A stretch of DNA of 64,000 nt, taken from Bacillota bacterium. Lineage in GTDB: Bacteria > Bacillota > Clostridia > Christensenellales > SZUA-584. Made by a program: the position numbers and the translations under genes. Positions 17,400-25,694 of the stretch are shown here, piece after piece (within the stretch, counting starts at the first letter, position 1; every line of letters starts with the position of its first letter). Below the pieces are notes generated by a model. The model made no database searches, was not told the origin of the DNA, and saw only the letters and a list, made by a program, of their open reading frames with translations. The stretch is taken from positions 124,001 to 188,000 of the forward strand of contig JAEWTL010000026.1 in assembly GCA_023459495.1 (NCBI GenBank), given 5' to 3'.

Positions 17400-18398
17400 T
17401 TAAAACAGTGCTTTGGATGCGTCCGCATTCAGCCGCAGCGGTTCTTTGCAGGGAACAGCAAACGCCGCTGCACATCCGACCATCGCCGCGTTATCGGTAC
17501 AGTAGCGCGGTTCGGGCAGATACAGCGCGATGCCTTCCCGTTTTGCCCGTTCCGTAAATTCTCTGCGCAACGCACCGTTGGATGACACGCCTCCCGCGAT
17601 GCCGACTTTGGATATTCCCTCTCGCGCCGCAGCTTCAAAGGTGTTGTCAGCCAGAAAAGCGATCGCTTCCTTCTGAAAGCTGGCCGCGATATCCGCCTTG
17701 TCATACGTCTCACCCCGTTGATCCATCGTATGCATCTGATTAATTACCGCGGTTTTAAGGCCGCTGAACGTGAAATCGAGATGCGTCTCTCCCCGGAAGC
17801 CGCGTGTATAAGTATAAACCGGCTGTCCCTTCTCCGCGAGCTTTTCCAGCAGCGGCCCACCGGGATACCCCAGCCCCAGTGCACGGGCGGTCTTGTCGAA
17901 CGCCTCACCCACCGCATCGTCACGCGTTTTGCCGAGCAAACGATAGCGGCCATAGTCCTCTACGACTGCGATATGCGAATGCCCGCCTGAGACCACGAGA
18001 CAGATGAATGGCGGCTCCAGATCGGGATGAGAAATGTACAGTGAGCAGATATGGCCTTCGATATGGTGTATAGGGATCAGCGGCAGCGACAGATAATGCG
18101 CCAGCGCCTTGGCATACGATACGCCCACAAGCAGGGCACCGATCAGCCCCGGCCCATCCGTTACCGCCACTGCCTCAATATCCGAAAAGCTCATATTTGC
18201 CTGCCCCAGCGCCTCATCCACCATGTACGGCAGCTTCATGATATGGTTCCGCGACGCAATCTCCGGCACTACGCCGCCGTAGCGTTGGTGCTCCGGCTGA
18301 GTATATACCGCGTTCGCGATCACCTGTCTGCCGCGTGTTACCGCAGCCGCGGTTTCGTCGCAGGAGGTTTCTATGGCGAGGATCGTCCGTTCTTGCAT
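17400..18398 (-). CDS. tsaD: tRNA N6-adenosine threonylcarbamoyltransferase TsaD
   Basis: This 332-residue ASKHA-fold enzyme transfers the threonylcarbamoyl group to A37 of ANN-decoding tRNAs. Diagnostic motifs: LAIETSCDETAAAV at the N-terminus, the iron/zinc-binding HHIEGH, VSGGHSH, and GGVSSNGALR. It lies 2 bp behind the TIGR01906-type membrane protein gene. TsaB and TsaE are not in the window. Confidence 0.96.
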   Translation of the reverse strand: MQERTILAIETSCDETAAAVTRGRQVIANAVYTQPEHQRYGGVVPEIASRNHIMKLPYMVDEALGQANMSFSDIEAVAVTDGPGLIGALLVGVSYAKALAHYLSLPLIPIHHIEGHICSLYISHPDLEPPFICLVVSGGHSHIAVVEDYGRYRLLGKTRDDAVGEAFDKTARALGLGYPGGPLLEKLAEKGQPVYTYTRGFRGETHLDFTFSGLKTAVINQMHTMDQRGETYDKADIAASFQKEAIAFLADNTFEAAAREGISKVGIAGGVSSNGALRREFTERAKREGIALYLPEPRYCTDNAAMVGCAAAFAVPCKEPLRLNADASKALF

Positions 18399-18400
18399 CC

Positions 18401-19153
18401 TTATGCCTCTTGAACGTTTGTTCTTTGTTTCCTGTCACGTCTGCGGAATATGCCCAGCCCTACAAAAGCGGCAAGATTGAGCGTGATGAAGATCGACACG
18501 AAACGGATGATGATGCGCGCTACCAGATCCGAGAAGAACTGCTCCGGCACCATCTGAATCAGTACGTCGGTGCGCGGGTCCAGCAGCCACAGGTCGTTGC
18601 CCGCGAAAAACACGTGGTGGAAGGATATCCAGAAATTCGAGAAGTCAGCCGCCGCATATGCGGTGATGGCCCCAACGACGATCAGGAAACCAAGCGATAC
18701 CCAGAGAAAGGATTTGCATAACGTTTTCAGTTCCCGTCCGCGTCCGATCAGGAAAGCCAGTATCAGCAGCACCGCAGCACCGATGAGAGACCAAGTGCGT
18801 ACATCGCGTGCGCCTAAATAGAGGGCCTTCACATCGACCATATGCGCCTTTTCGCGCTCGCCGAACACCTCCTGCATCTGTCCCTGAATCTCGGCCTGCA
18901 TATCAAGGCTGTCCAGCTTACCGGTGGTATAATCGAGCAGGACCTGAGTCACGCGGGTGAGGTCTTCCTCCGTAATGCCGATGTCGTAAGCAGTATCCAG
19001 CTTAGCGTATTCTTTTTCAAAAAAGCTTTGATTTACTGCGAACATTTCGATGCTCGCGATGAGCATGCCGATGATGAGAAGGATGCTCGCTATTGTCGTC
19101 AGCAGCGTCCGAAGCGAGGCGGCGCGTCCGCGCTTTTCCAATTCGGTTTCCAT
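18401..19153 (-). CDS. TIGR01906 (DUF1461) family integral membrane protein
   Basis: This 250-residue protein has four hydrophobic segments and a large extracytoplasmic region after the first. The stretch FHHVFFAGNDLWLLDPRTDV followed by PEQFF is the family hallmark (WxLxPxTD...PxxFF). The function is unknown. AAGGAGAAG precedes ATG 19153, and the stop is 2 bp from tsaD, so the two genes are cotranscribed. Confidence 0.8.
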   Translation of the reverse strand: METELEKRGRAASLRTLLTTIASILLIIGMLIASIEMFAVNQSFFEKEYAKLDTAYDIGITEEDLTRVTQVLLDYTTGKLDSLDMQAEIQGQMQEVFGEREKAHMVDVKALYLGARDVRTWSLIGAAVLLILAFLIGRGRELKTLCKSFLWVSLGFLIVVGAITAYAAADFSNFWISFHHVFFAGNDLWLLDPRTDVLIQMVPEQFFSDLVARIIIRFVSIFITLNLAAFVGLGIFRRRDRKQRTNVQEA

Positions 19154-19226
19154 TTGCTTCTCCTTTGTATACGGCCTTTGGCGAAGAACGCAACACTGTG
19201 TAATTCGTGAGGCTTCATAATTGTAT

Positions 19227-19260
19227 GGGCGGCCTGTACTCGTAAAAGTGGTGGCCGCCC
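19227..19260 (-). terminator. GC-rich hairpin after gcvH
   Basis: GGGCGGCC and GGCCGCCC form a perfect 8-bp stem with an 18-nt loop just after the gcvH stop. The T run is poor (ATACAATTATG follows), so it may be a weak terminator or an RNA-stability element. Confidence 0.5.
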
Positions 19261-19265
19261 TGAAT

Positions 19266-19619
19266 TTAAATCATTTGATATTCAGTTTCAGTCAGCAATC
19301 CGGCAGTGTCTTGTGCTTCATCACATTCCACTTTAAAAAGCCAGACGCTCATCGGGTGCGCCGCGATCGCGTCGGGGTCATCATAAACGGAATCATTGAC
19401 CGCCGTTACCACGCCTTCTATCGGCGAGCGGACGTCCACATCGGCCTTAACCGACTCGACCTTTGCGCCGGGTTTTCCTTCGCCCACACGCGCGCCGATT
19501 TCCGGCAGTTCGACGTAAACCACGTCACCCTTCAGATCCTCCCCCGTCGTCCCCACGAAAGCGATATCCCCGAAAAATCGCACCCATTCGTGCCGTCGGG
19601 TATAATATAGCCCGTCCAT
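19266..19619 (-). CDS. gcvH: GcvH-like lipoyl-carrier protein
   Basis: This 117-residue protein starts MDGLYYTRRHEWVRF at ATG 19619 behind GAAGGAGAG. It has the H-protein fold pattern (GDVVYVELPEIGARVGEG) and the lipoylation motif ESVKA with the modifiable lysine. H protein shuttles aminomethyl groups in glycine cleavage; stand-alone H-like proteins can also serve lipoate relay. No gcvT, gcvP or lipoate ligase gene lies nearby, so the specific role is open. Downstream of cysS and the 126-residue membrane protein. Confidence 0.85.
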   Translation of the reverse strand: MDGLYYTRRHEWVRFFGDIAFVGTTGEDLKGDVVYVELPEIGARVGEGKPGAKVESVKADVDVRSPIEGVVTAVNDSVYDDPDAIAAHPMSVWLFKVECDEAQDTAGLLTETEYQMI

Positions 19620-19684
19620 CCGTTCTCTCCTTCGCATCGGAATGCATAATACAGCATATGCGAAGGCGTTCGGCTGGTGAACTA

Positions 19685-20065
19685 CTACTTCAGATACTTA
19701 CCAAACTTGCGTCTGAACATAATGGCATATACCACAATCGCCGGCAGTACGATGCCCATGCTTACCCATACAGCCCAGCCGGTTCCCCATTGTGCCTGCA
19801 TGTAATCCAGCACGCCGAAAACCGTGACAATCGGCCCGATGATAGCACAGAAGATGCGCATCATTTTCTGCGCGTCTGCCTGCATCACCTTGGGATATTC
19901 GTTTTTAAACGCGGGGCCTTTTCCGGTGATTGCTGAATATATGGCAAAAAGTCCGATGAGAATCGTGAATCCCGCCATAAACTGGTTCATGCCTTCTACG
20001 CTTGTCCCGGTATTGGTCGCTGCAGCAGTAGCTGTAGCAGCAGCATCAAATAATAATCCGTTCAC
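19685..20065 (-). CDS. Small membrane protein of unknown function
   Basis: This is a 126-residue protein with three hydrophobic segments (FMAGFTILIGLFAIYSAITG, MRIFCAIIGPIVTVFGVLDY, WVSMGIVLPAIVVYAIMFRR) and a short Ala/Thr-rich N-terminus. I do not recognise the family. It follows cysS by 10 bp and is probably cotranscribed with it. Confidence 0.65.
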   Translation of the reverse strand: MNGLLFDAAATATAAATNTGTSVEGMNQFMAGFTILIGLFAIYSAITGKGPAFKNEYPKVMQADAQKMMRIFCAIIGPIVTVFGVLDYMQAQWGTGWAVWVSMGIVLPAIVVYAIMFRRKFGKYLK

Positions 20066-20075
20066 TGAAACCTTC

Positions 20076-21452
20076 CTATCGTTTGTTGATTTTTACGCCA
20101 TCCGGCGTATCCTTTAGTTCATAACCCTGTGCAGCGATCTCATTTCTGAGCGCATCCGCCGCCGCGTAGTCCTTGCGGGCACGCGCGTCCTGACGCTGCT
20201 GCGCAAGTTCTTTGATGTGCTGCGGAATCTCATCCTCGCGAATCTCGATGCCGAGCACGCCCAATACCTCGTCGAGAGCAGTCAATGCCTCTTTGGCGCT
20301 GGCCGAGCTGCCGCATCCTTCGAATTTCTGATTGATCTCACGGATGAACTCAAAGATCACGCCCAGCGCTCCGGCCGTATTGAGGTCGTCGTCCATTTCG
20401 TCCTTAAAGCGCTGCCGTAATTCGCAGACATCCTTCGTGACATCGATGCTGCGTCCACCTTTGGTCTCAGCGATGTGGGCAAGGTTCTCACGGCAATTTT
20501 TGATGCGGGCCATGGCGGACGCCGCCTGCGCGATAAGCTCCTCCGAGAAGTTGACCGGGTTACGGTAGTGCGCCGACAGCATAAACAGCCGCACGACCAT
20601 AAGATCGTACTTCTCCGAGATATCGCGCACGGTGAAGAAATTGCCTTTGGACTTGCTCATCTTCTCGTTGTCCACGTTGATATAGCCGTTGTGCATCCAG
20701 TAGTTCGCAAAAGGCTTGCCTGTTGCGGCCTCGGACTGCGCGATTTCGTTCTCATGGTGCGGAAATACCAAGTCCTGTCCGCCTCCGTGGATATCGATGG
20801 TATCTCCCAAGTACTTCATGCTCATGGCGCTGCACTCGATATGCCAGCCCGGGCGCCCTTTGCCCCACGGACTGTCCCAACTGTCCTCACCGGGCTTTGC
20901 AGCCTTCCAGAGCGCAAAGTCCTCCGGATTACGTTTAAGCTCCGTCACGTCGATGCGCGCGCCGGCCTGACGTTCCTCCGCGGACTGGCCGGAAAGCCTG
21001 CCATAGGTCGGAAAACTCGTCACGTCGAAATACACGTCGCCGTTTGATTCATATGCATGGCCTTTGTCGATCAGTTCCTGTACCAGCGCGACGATGTCCG
21101 CAATGTGCTCCGTCGCCTTGGGATGCACGTCTGCCGGGCGAATGTTCAGCGCTCCGGCATCATGGTAGTATTCACCGATAAACCGTTCGCCGAGTTCTTT
21201 CAGCGTTGTATTTTCCTCCGCCGCCCGAGCGATCATCTTGTCGTCCACATCAGTAAAGTTCTGTACGAACGTCACTTTATAGTCCCGGTACTCAAGGTAA
21301 CGGCGCAGGGTATCAAAAATGATAAAGGGCCTTGCATTCCCGATATGGAAATAATTATAGACAGTCGGCCCGCAGGCATAAATTCGGACTTCTCCCGGAT
21401 GCACCGGATTAAATTCCTCTTTTCTGCGCGTCAGCGTATTATAGATTTTCAA
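20076..21452 (-). CDS. cysS: Cysteinyl-tRNA synthetase
   Basis: This 458-residue class I synthetase charges tRNA-Cys. It has the HIGH-type motif in YNYFHIGNARPF, a zinc-ligand cysteine in YACGPTVYN, further ligands in WHIECSAMS and HHENE, and the KMSKSKGNF loop. Its own promoter lies at 21483-21511. The length is normal for the family. Confidence 0.97.
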   Translation of the reverse strand: MKIYNTLTRRKEEFNPVHPGEVRIYACGPTVYNYFHIGNARPFIIFDTLRRYLEYRDYKVTFVQNFTDVDDKMIARAAEENTTLKELGERFIGEYYHDAGALNIRPADVHPKATEHIADIVALVQELIDKGHAYESNGDVYFDVTSFPTYGRLSGQSAEERQAGARIDVTELKRNPEDFALWKAAKPGEDSWDSPWGKGRPGWHIECSAMSMKYLGDTIDIHGGGQDLVFPHHENEIAQSEAATGKPFANYWMHNGYINVDNEKMSKSKGNFFTVRDISEKYDLMVVRLFMLSAHYRNPVNFSEELIAQAASAMARIKNCRENLAHIAETKGGRSIDVTKDVCELRQRFKDEMDDDLNTAGALGVIFEFIREINQKFEGCGSSASAKEALTALDEVLGVLGIEIREDEIPQHIKELAQQRQDARARKDYAAADALRNEIAAQGYELKDTPDGVKINKR

Positions 21453-21482
21453 AAAAGCACTTCCCGTCCTGTTTTTCGGTTA

Positions 21483-21511
21483 ATTATAATATATGCGATT
21501 GCTCCCGTCAA
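21483..21511 (-). promoter_or_regulatory. Sigma-A promoter of cysS
   Basis: On the minus strand -35 TTGACG (21506-21511) and -10 TATAAT (21483-21488) are separated by exactly 17 bp. The leader to ATG 21452 would be only about 25 nt, leaving no room for a T-box riboswitch. Confidence 0.75.
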
Positions 21512-21579
21512 TTGACAATGGCCCTCTGCACTGCCCGCCTGCGTCCTAATCAGTGCCAAATTTCGATTAATATAAAGAA

Positions 21580-21605
21580 CCGCGCCGGAAACGGACCCGG
21601 CGCGG
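21580..21605 (-). terminator. Terminator-like hairpin after hsp20
   Basis: CCGCGCCGG and CCGGCGCGG form a perfect 9-bp GC-rich stem, 18 bp after the hsp20 stop. The following T tract on the minus strand is broken (GTTCTTTATATT), so termination is likely but not canonical. Confidence 0.7.
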
Positions 21606-21623
21606 CCAATAAGGGGATTTCGG

Positions 21624-22070
21624 CTATTCGATCGCGATGCGCCGCGAGTTCTCTACCTGCGGCTGGCGCGGCACGGTGATGTGCAGCACGCCTCCCTCCA
21701 GCCTGGCGTGGATGCCCTCGGAGGTTGCATCGCCGAGATAGATCGTACGGCTCATGGAGCTGTAGCGCCTCTCGCGGTGGATGTAGTTCTTTCCCTCATC
21801 ATCCACCTTCTCATCGCGCTGCACAGTAATGGAGAGGTTGCCGTCGCTCATTTCCAACTGCACTTCTTCCTTTTTGACACCCGGCAGCTCAGCTTCCACG
21901 ATGTATTCCTTTTCTCCGGCCTGAACGTCCACACGGAACGAGTCCTGTGAGACGCGCTTGCCGGTCAGCCACGGATCGGTGAAGAAGTCGTCCAACATAT
22001 TGTACAGCTCCTCAAATCCCGTGGTCGCAACTCCCCTGTTTCTGCGATTGCTCGGCACCAGATTTGCCAT
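21624..22070 (-). CDS. Hsp20/alpha-crystallin small heat-shock protein
   Basis: This 148-residue ATP-independent chaperone has the alpha-crystallin domain from about residue 45 (FRVDVQAGEKEYIVEAELPG, then GVLHITVPRQPQ near the end) and an N-terminal region typical of bacterial Hsp20 (GFEELYNMLDDFF). A GGAG ribosome site precedes ATG 22070. A perfect CIRCE element lies between promoter and gene, so HrcA should repress it. Confidence 0.95.
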   Translation of the reverse strand: MANLVPSNRRNRGVATTGFEELYNMLDDFFTDPWLTGKRVSQDSFRVDVQAGEKEYIVEAELPGVKKEEVQLEMSDGNLSITVQRDEKVDDEGKNYIHRERRYSSMSRTIYLGDATSEGIHARLEGGVLHITVPRQPQVENSRRIAIE

Positions 22071-22099
22071 TATTGATCACTCCTTCTTAATAATTTTCA

Positions 22100-22126
22100 T
22101 TAGCACTCTCGTAACCAGAGTGCTAA
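22100..22126 (-). promoter_or_regulatory. CIRCE element (HrcA operator)
   Basis: TTAGCACTC-N9-GAGTGCTAA is an exact match to the CIRCE consensus. It lies between the -10 box at 22140 and the hsp20 start codon at 22070. HrcA control of groESL/dnaK is standard; control of hsp20 by CIRCE is less common. Confidence 0.97.
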
Positions 22127-22139
22127 TCCTTATGCTTAA

Positions 22140-22168
22140 TATATACCACTCCACAACCTTCAAGTCAA
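22140..22168 (-). promoter_or_regulatory. Sigma-A promoter of hsp20
   Basis: On the minus strand -35 TTGACT (22163-22168) and -10 TATATA (22140-22145) are 17 bp apart, with the CIRCE element starting 13 bp downstream of the -10. Confidence 0.75.
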
Positions 22169-22210
22169 CGCAGGTCATAATTTTTTTACAATATTTTTAG
22201 TCCTAAAGAA

Positions 22211-22233
22211 ACAAAAAAGGGTGCAGCGCACCC
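22211..22233 (-). terminator. Rho-independent terminator of spoIIGA-sigE
   Basis: The minus strand reads GGGTGC-GCT-GCACCC followed by six T residues, 24 bp after the sigE stop. It is a canonical intrinsic terminator. Confidence 0.85.
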
Positions 22234-22256
22234 AGAGCTTCTAATCTTTTACCACG

Positions 22257-22967
22257 CTATACGATACGGCTGATCTCTGTTCTGAGTTGCTTGATGATCC
22301 GCTTTTCCAGCCGGGATATGTACGACTGAGAGATGCCGAGATGATCCGCAACCTGCTTTTGTGTGCGCTCCTTTTGGCCGTTCAGCCCAAAGCGCATCTC
22401 CATAATAAGCTTTTCACGGTCGCACAGCCGCGCAATGCATTCGTTCATTAAATCCTTCTCCACGCTGTCTTCGATCTCCGTATATACCACATCCGGCTCT
22501 GTGCCAAGGATATCGGATAACAGCAGTTCGTTGCCATCCCAGTCCACGTTGAGCGGCTCATCGAAGGAAACCTCGTATTTGAGCTTCGCGTTGCGCCGCA
22601 GATACATGAGAATTTCATTCTCAATGCAGCGCGAAGCGTAAGTAGCCAGCTTAATATTTTTGGCGACATCAAACGTATTGACCGCCTTGATGAGGCCGAT
22701 GGTGCCGATTGACACAAGGTCCTCCACGCCCACACCTGTGTTTTCAAACTTGCGCGCGATGTATACCACAAGCCGCAGGTTGCGTTCGATCAACACCCTC
22801 CGAACTGTTTTGTCCCCCTTGCCCAGTCGGGAGAGCAATGACGCCTCCTCCGTCGCCGTGAGTGGCGGGGGCAGCGCCTCGCTGCCGTTGATGTAGTCGA
22901 CGCTTTCCGCGAGTTTCAGCCGCAGCAGCACCCAAGCTACAATCCTTTGCACCATCAGGTTTCTCAT
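22257..22967 (-). CDS. sigE: Sporulation sigma factor SigE (pro-sigma-E)
   Basis: This 236-residue mother-cell sigma factor has a hydrophobic N-terminal pro-sequence ending in VDYINGSEALPPPLT, matching the SpoIIGA cleavage region. Region 2 is IGTIGLIKAVNTFDV and ATYASRCIENEILMYL; region 4 ends with QVADHLGISQSYISRLEKR. It drives early mother-cell genes, normally including sigK transcription. AAAGGAG lies upstream of ATG 22967, inside the spoIIGA frame. The overlap with spoIIGA is unusually long. Confidence 0.96.
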   Translation of the reverse strand: MRNLMVQRIVAWVLLRLKLAESVDYINGSEALPPPLTATEEASLLSRLGKGDKTVRRVLIERNLRLVVYIARKFENTGVGVEDLVSIGTIGLIKAVNTFDVAKNIKLATYASRCIENEILMYLRRNAKLKYEVSFDEPLNVDWDGNELLLSDILGTEPDVVYTEIEDSVEKDLMNECIARLCDREKLIMEMRFGLNGQKERTQKQVADHLGISQSYISRLEKRIIKQLRTEISRIV

Positions 22968-23820
22968 AATTAGCTCCTTTCTTCAGTTCATCTGTAAGTT
23001 TGATTCCAATTATTGCTTCACAGCCTCCGGCAGGTGCGCTGCGCGCGATACACGCTACCGCTTTCGCGCTTGTCCCGCCCCCCGCAAAGCTGATGCTATC
23101 CATCTCTAACCCGTACATAATGGACTGGCCCGCTGCCGTCGCCAGCGGTATAATGCGCAGCTTTTCAGTTTGTATTTCCGAAGCTTTGCCCGTCAGCATG
23201 GAGACATTCTGCCTGCCTAAAATCTTTTCCGCCGCTCCCCGGCTGAGGAAGATGACGGGCAGCCCGGTCAGCGGCTCAGTCAGCAGGTTCCCGGTATCCA
23301 CATATGCCTTCATGCGTGAACGACGATTTTCACATGCCAAATCAATCATTAAGGTGCTTGGTTCCCGCTCCAAGGCGCGCCGCCGGATAGTTGAATACAC
23401 GCCAATCAGCCCCGCGCCCGCCGCAAGCCCGATCAGTATGGCATGAACAGCAGGCGCAGCCATCAACGATCCACCCGCACTTTGCAGCTGGCCCATGCTT
23501 AGCGATACCGCATAGATCACGCCTGCCGTAACGAAGGAAGCTACATAAAACGCGATCAGCCCTTTCCAGAAATGCTTCTCGCCGCGTATCCAAAACGCGA
23601 GCAGACACATTGCAAAACTGACCGCGAGCTTGACTGGCAGTGATATCGGGAAGCCCCGCATGCCATAAACGACAGCCGCATAGACGCCGCCCAGCGCAGC
23701 TGCTATCGCGCACCGCCCCCAGCGGATGCGGCTGCTGCTCAGCCTGCAGGCAAAAATAAGAATCAGGAAATTGACCGCGAAGTTGTCCGCGAGAACCGCT
23801 TCGACGTATACCTTCTGCAC
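22744..23820 (-). CDS. spoIIGA: Sigma-E processing peptidase SpoIIGA with unusual C-terminal extension
   Basis: This membrane aspartic protease activates pro-sigma-E. The N-terminal half has about five membrane segments, and the C-terminal domain has the catalytic motif AYVDTGNLLTEPLTGLPV. GTG 23820 is chosen because AAAAGGGG lies 9 bp upstream and the GTG at 23850 sits against a -10 box. The frame does not stop before sigE but continues 224 bp into it in another frame, adding about 74 low-complexity residues. Without them the protein would be about 284 residues, near the family norm. A lost stop or small indel near 22970 may explain this. Confidence 0.88.
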   Translation of the reverse strand: MQKVYVEAVLADNFAVNFLILIFACRLSSSRIRWGRCAIAAALGGVYAAVVYGMRGFPISLPVKLAVSFAMCLLAFWIRGEKHFWKGLIAFYVASFVTAGVIYAVSLSMGQLQSAGGSLMAAPAVHAILIGLAAGAGLIGVYSTIRRRALEREPSTLMIDLACENRRSRMKAYVDTGNLLTEPLTGLPVIFLSRGAAEKILGRQNVSMLTGKASEIQTEKLRIIPLATAAGQSIMYGLEMDSISFAGGGTSAKAVACIARSAPAGGCEAIIGIKLTDELKKGANYEKPDGAKDCSLGAAAAETRGKRRLHQRQRGAAPATHGDGGGVIALPTGQGGQNSSEGVDRTQPAACGIHRAQV

Positions 23821-23850
23821 CTCACATAACCCCTTTTGTTGGATGCGCAC

Positions 23851-23856
23851 ATTATA
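23851..23856 (-). promoter_or_regulatory. Probable -10 box of spoIIGA-sigE
   Basis: The minus strand has a perfect TATAAT about 31 bp before the GTG start at 23820. No convincing -35 was found at 17 bp. The spoIIG promoter of Bacillus is Spo0A-activated and has an abnormally placed -35, so this may be similar; a TGGCGAA sequence (0A-box-like) lies at 23911-23917. Confidence 0.4.
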
Positions 23857-24190
23857 TAATTACGGATCGTTGATATATTGTAGAACTGCGCCGGGGTGAA
23901 AAAGTTATAATGGCGAAGCGCTGCCGAATTGTTTCATAAGCAGGGAGCAGTTCGAAGTAGAAAACGGACATTTCGTGAACGATCCTGACAGTGGCAGACG
24001 AGGCCGGAAATGCAGGCATCCATCCCAAAAGACGATCCTGCTATATTGGCCGTTCCTCACGTTCAGATAAAATGCGATTTTTGCAATTAAATATTTTGCA
24101 TGTGTGGGCTTTATGTTATATGATACATATGTAATATTATTCAATATTAGTTTTGCTCATATTCGTAATATATTAGAAACAGGTGGGGTT
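23857..24190. other. Intergenic region between spoIIGA and the M14 peptidase gene
   Basis: About 330 bp separating divergent genes. Apart from the 0A-box-like heptamer at 23911-23917 and AT-rich sequence near 24110-24180 that may hold the M14 gene promoter, I see no gene or clear signal. A 79-codon minus-strand frame here lacks a ribosome site and recognisable protein features. Confidence 0.5.
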
Positions 24191-25639
24191 ATGGTGGATA
24201 TTTTCATTTTTGCTGCAAATCATCTTAAGCGCAATTTCATCCGATATGCCTTAACAGTGTTTGGAGTCCTCGTTGTGCTGACGCTTACGGCGTGCGGCCT
24301 TTCATCCTCCATCCCGGCTATGCCCACTGTTGAGCCCTCGTCCTCGCCCATTGTTGATGTGCAACCCACGCCAGAGGATTCTGCAATACCCGTATTTAAC
24401 ACCCATCCTGTAAATACTCCGAACCCGGTATTCTCCAGTGCAGTCAGCGAGCCATTGGAAAGTCTGGTGCCGATCTCCGATTTAAATGAAGAGTATGCGG
24501 AATACGGCAGCTTTACGATAGAAGGTATGTCCGCGGAAGACTATAATGCGGCCATGTCGATTCATTGGGCTAAGGTCGAAACCTTTGGTGAGCCCACACC
24601 ATACGATATTGACCTGACAAAACGTATTGATGTGGACATGCTCGAACAATACATTCTCAATCTGGGCCGATACGATGGCGTGGATGTCACTGTCATCGGA
24701 CAAAGCGAACTGGGCCGGAATATCTATATGATCACGGTTAATCTGGGCGGCGGGTCTGACAAGCCGCTCATCATGCTGAGCGGAGGCGTCCATGCGCGCG
24801 AGTTCGCCGGCCCGGAGTATCTGATAAAGTGCCTGAACGATACTCTTGCCAAATCCCAAACTGACGCGTATACCAGGCTGATGCTTTCACGCGTCACCAT
24901 CGTGGTCGTTCCGCTGGTCAACCCGGACGGGCGGGAACTCATCATGGACGGCGGCGCTTCAAGGCGCAAATCCAATGCGAACGGCGTGGACCTGAACCGC
25001 GCCATGCCTTCTGTCAACGCAGGCCAGCTTGCCCCAGGCGTCCGTTTGGTCGAAGATTTTTCGAACCATCCCGGCCTTGCTTTCTTCGCGGGCGAACATC
25101 TCGGAGCAGAGAGTGAGACGCAGGCTTTGATCAAGTGGTACAATACGTACGTCCCAAAAGCCACGGCGTATATTGACATGCACCAGCAGGGCGGAATATC
25201 CTACTACGATAAAGCCTTTGCCACGAGCGAAAGCGACGAGGCATGTTTCGGGTTTGCAAGAGCCATGAACGGCCTATTGGGAGGCGGATACAGGCCCAAG
25301 GGTGAAACTGAAGATTATGCGCTGGACGGCGACGGCGGCACGCTCACCGACTATGCCCGCAGCGTTGCCGAGGGCTTTGTATTCAGCGACCGTCTAGGCC
25401 GCATGGCGCTCCTCATGGATGGCGTTGAAACGCCGCTGATCTGTTTCGGCGATCTCGACGACTGGCCGGAATACTACACTCCTGTAAATCCTGACTTTCT
25501 CTGCATGACGTTTGAGATTGGGCGTAACGCTTCTTATCTCGGGCCGGGAAGCGGTGCGCGAAAGAAAAGGGCATCCGAATATGAAAAATACGGCTGGGAA
25601 AACTTCTTGACGGGTATGATTGAGATTTTGACCGGCTGA
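24191..25639 (+). CDS. M14 family zinc carboxypeptidase lipoprotein
   Basis: This 482-residue exported metallopeptidase starts at ATG 24191. Its signal peptide ends in lipobox LTAC with the lipidated cysteine at residue 35, so it should be anchored on the outer face of the membrane. A Ser/Pro/Thr-rich linker (about 36-95) precedes the M14 domain. Zinc ligands are H and E in GGVHAREFAGPE and a later H in YIDMHQQGG; the catalytic Glu is in MTFEIGRNAS. M14 enzymes trim C-terminal residues from peptides or peptidoglycan stems. The substrate is not evident. Confidence 0.88.
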   Translation: MVDIFIFAANHLKRNFIRYALTVFGVLVVLTLTACGLSSSIPAMPTVEPSSSPIVDVQPTPEDSAIPVFNTHPVNTPNPVFSSAVSEPLESLVPISDLNEEYAEYGSFTIEGMSAEDYNAAMSIHWAKVETFGEPTPYDIDLTKRIDVDMLEQYILNLGRYDGVDVTVIGQSELGRNIYMITVNLGGGSDKPLIMLSGGVHAREFAGPEYLIKCLNDTLAKSQTDAYTRLMLSRVTIVVVPLVNPDGRELIMDGGASRRKSNANGVDLNRAMPSVNAGQLAPGVRLVEDFSNHPGLAFFAGEHLGAESETQALIKWYNTYVPKATAYIDMHQQGGISYYDKAFATSESDEACFGFARAMNGLLGGGYRPKGETEDYALDGDGGTLTDYARSVAEGFVFSDRLGRMALLMDGVETPLICFGDLDDWPEYYTPVNPDFLCMTFEIGRNASYLGPGSGARKKRASEYEKYGWENFLTGMIEILTG

Positions 25640-25694
25640 AAAAGAGTTACGGCATATTTTAGGCGGCTAGCCTGTTTACCTTATACTTATTAAT

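Noticed and set aside
21453..21482. T-box riboswitch before cysS
   Set aside because: The promoter is only about 30 bp from the start codon, so there is no room for a leader RNA.
23905..24144. 79-codon minus-strand frame upstream of the M14 peptidase gene
   Set aside because: No ribosome site, no recognised motif, and it lies in the probable control region of two divergent genes.
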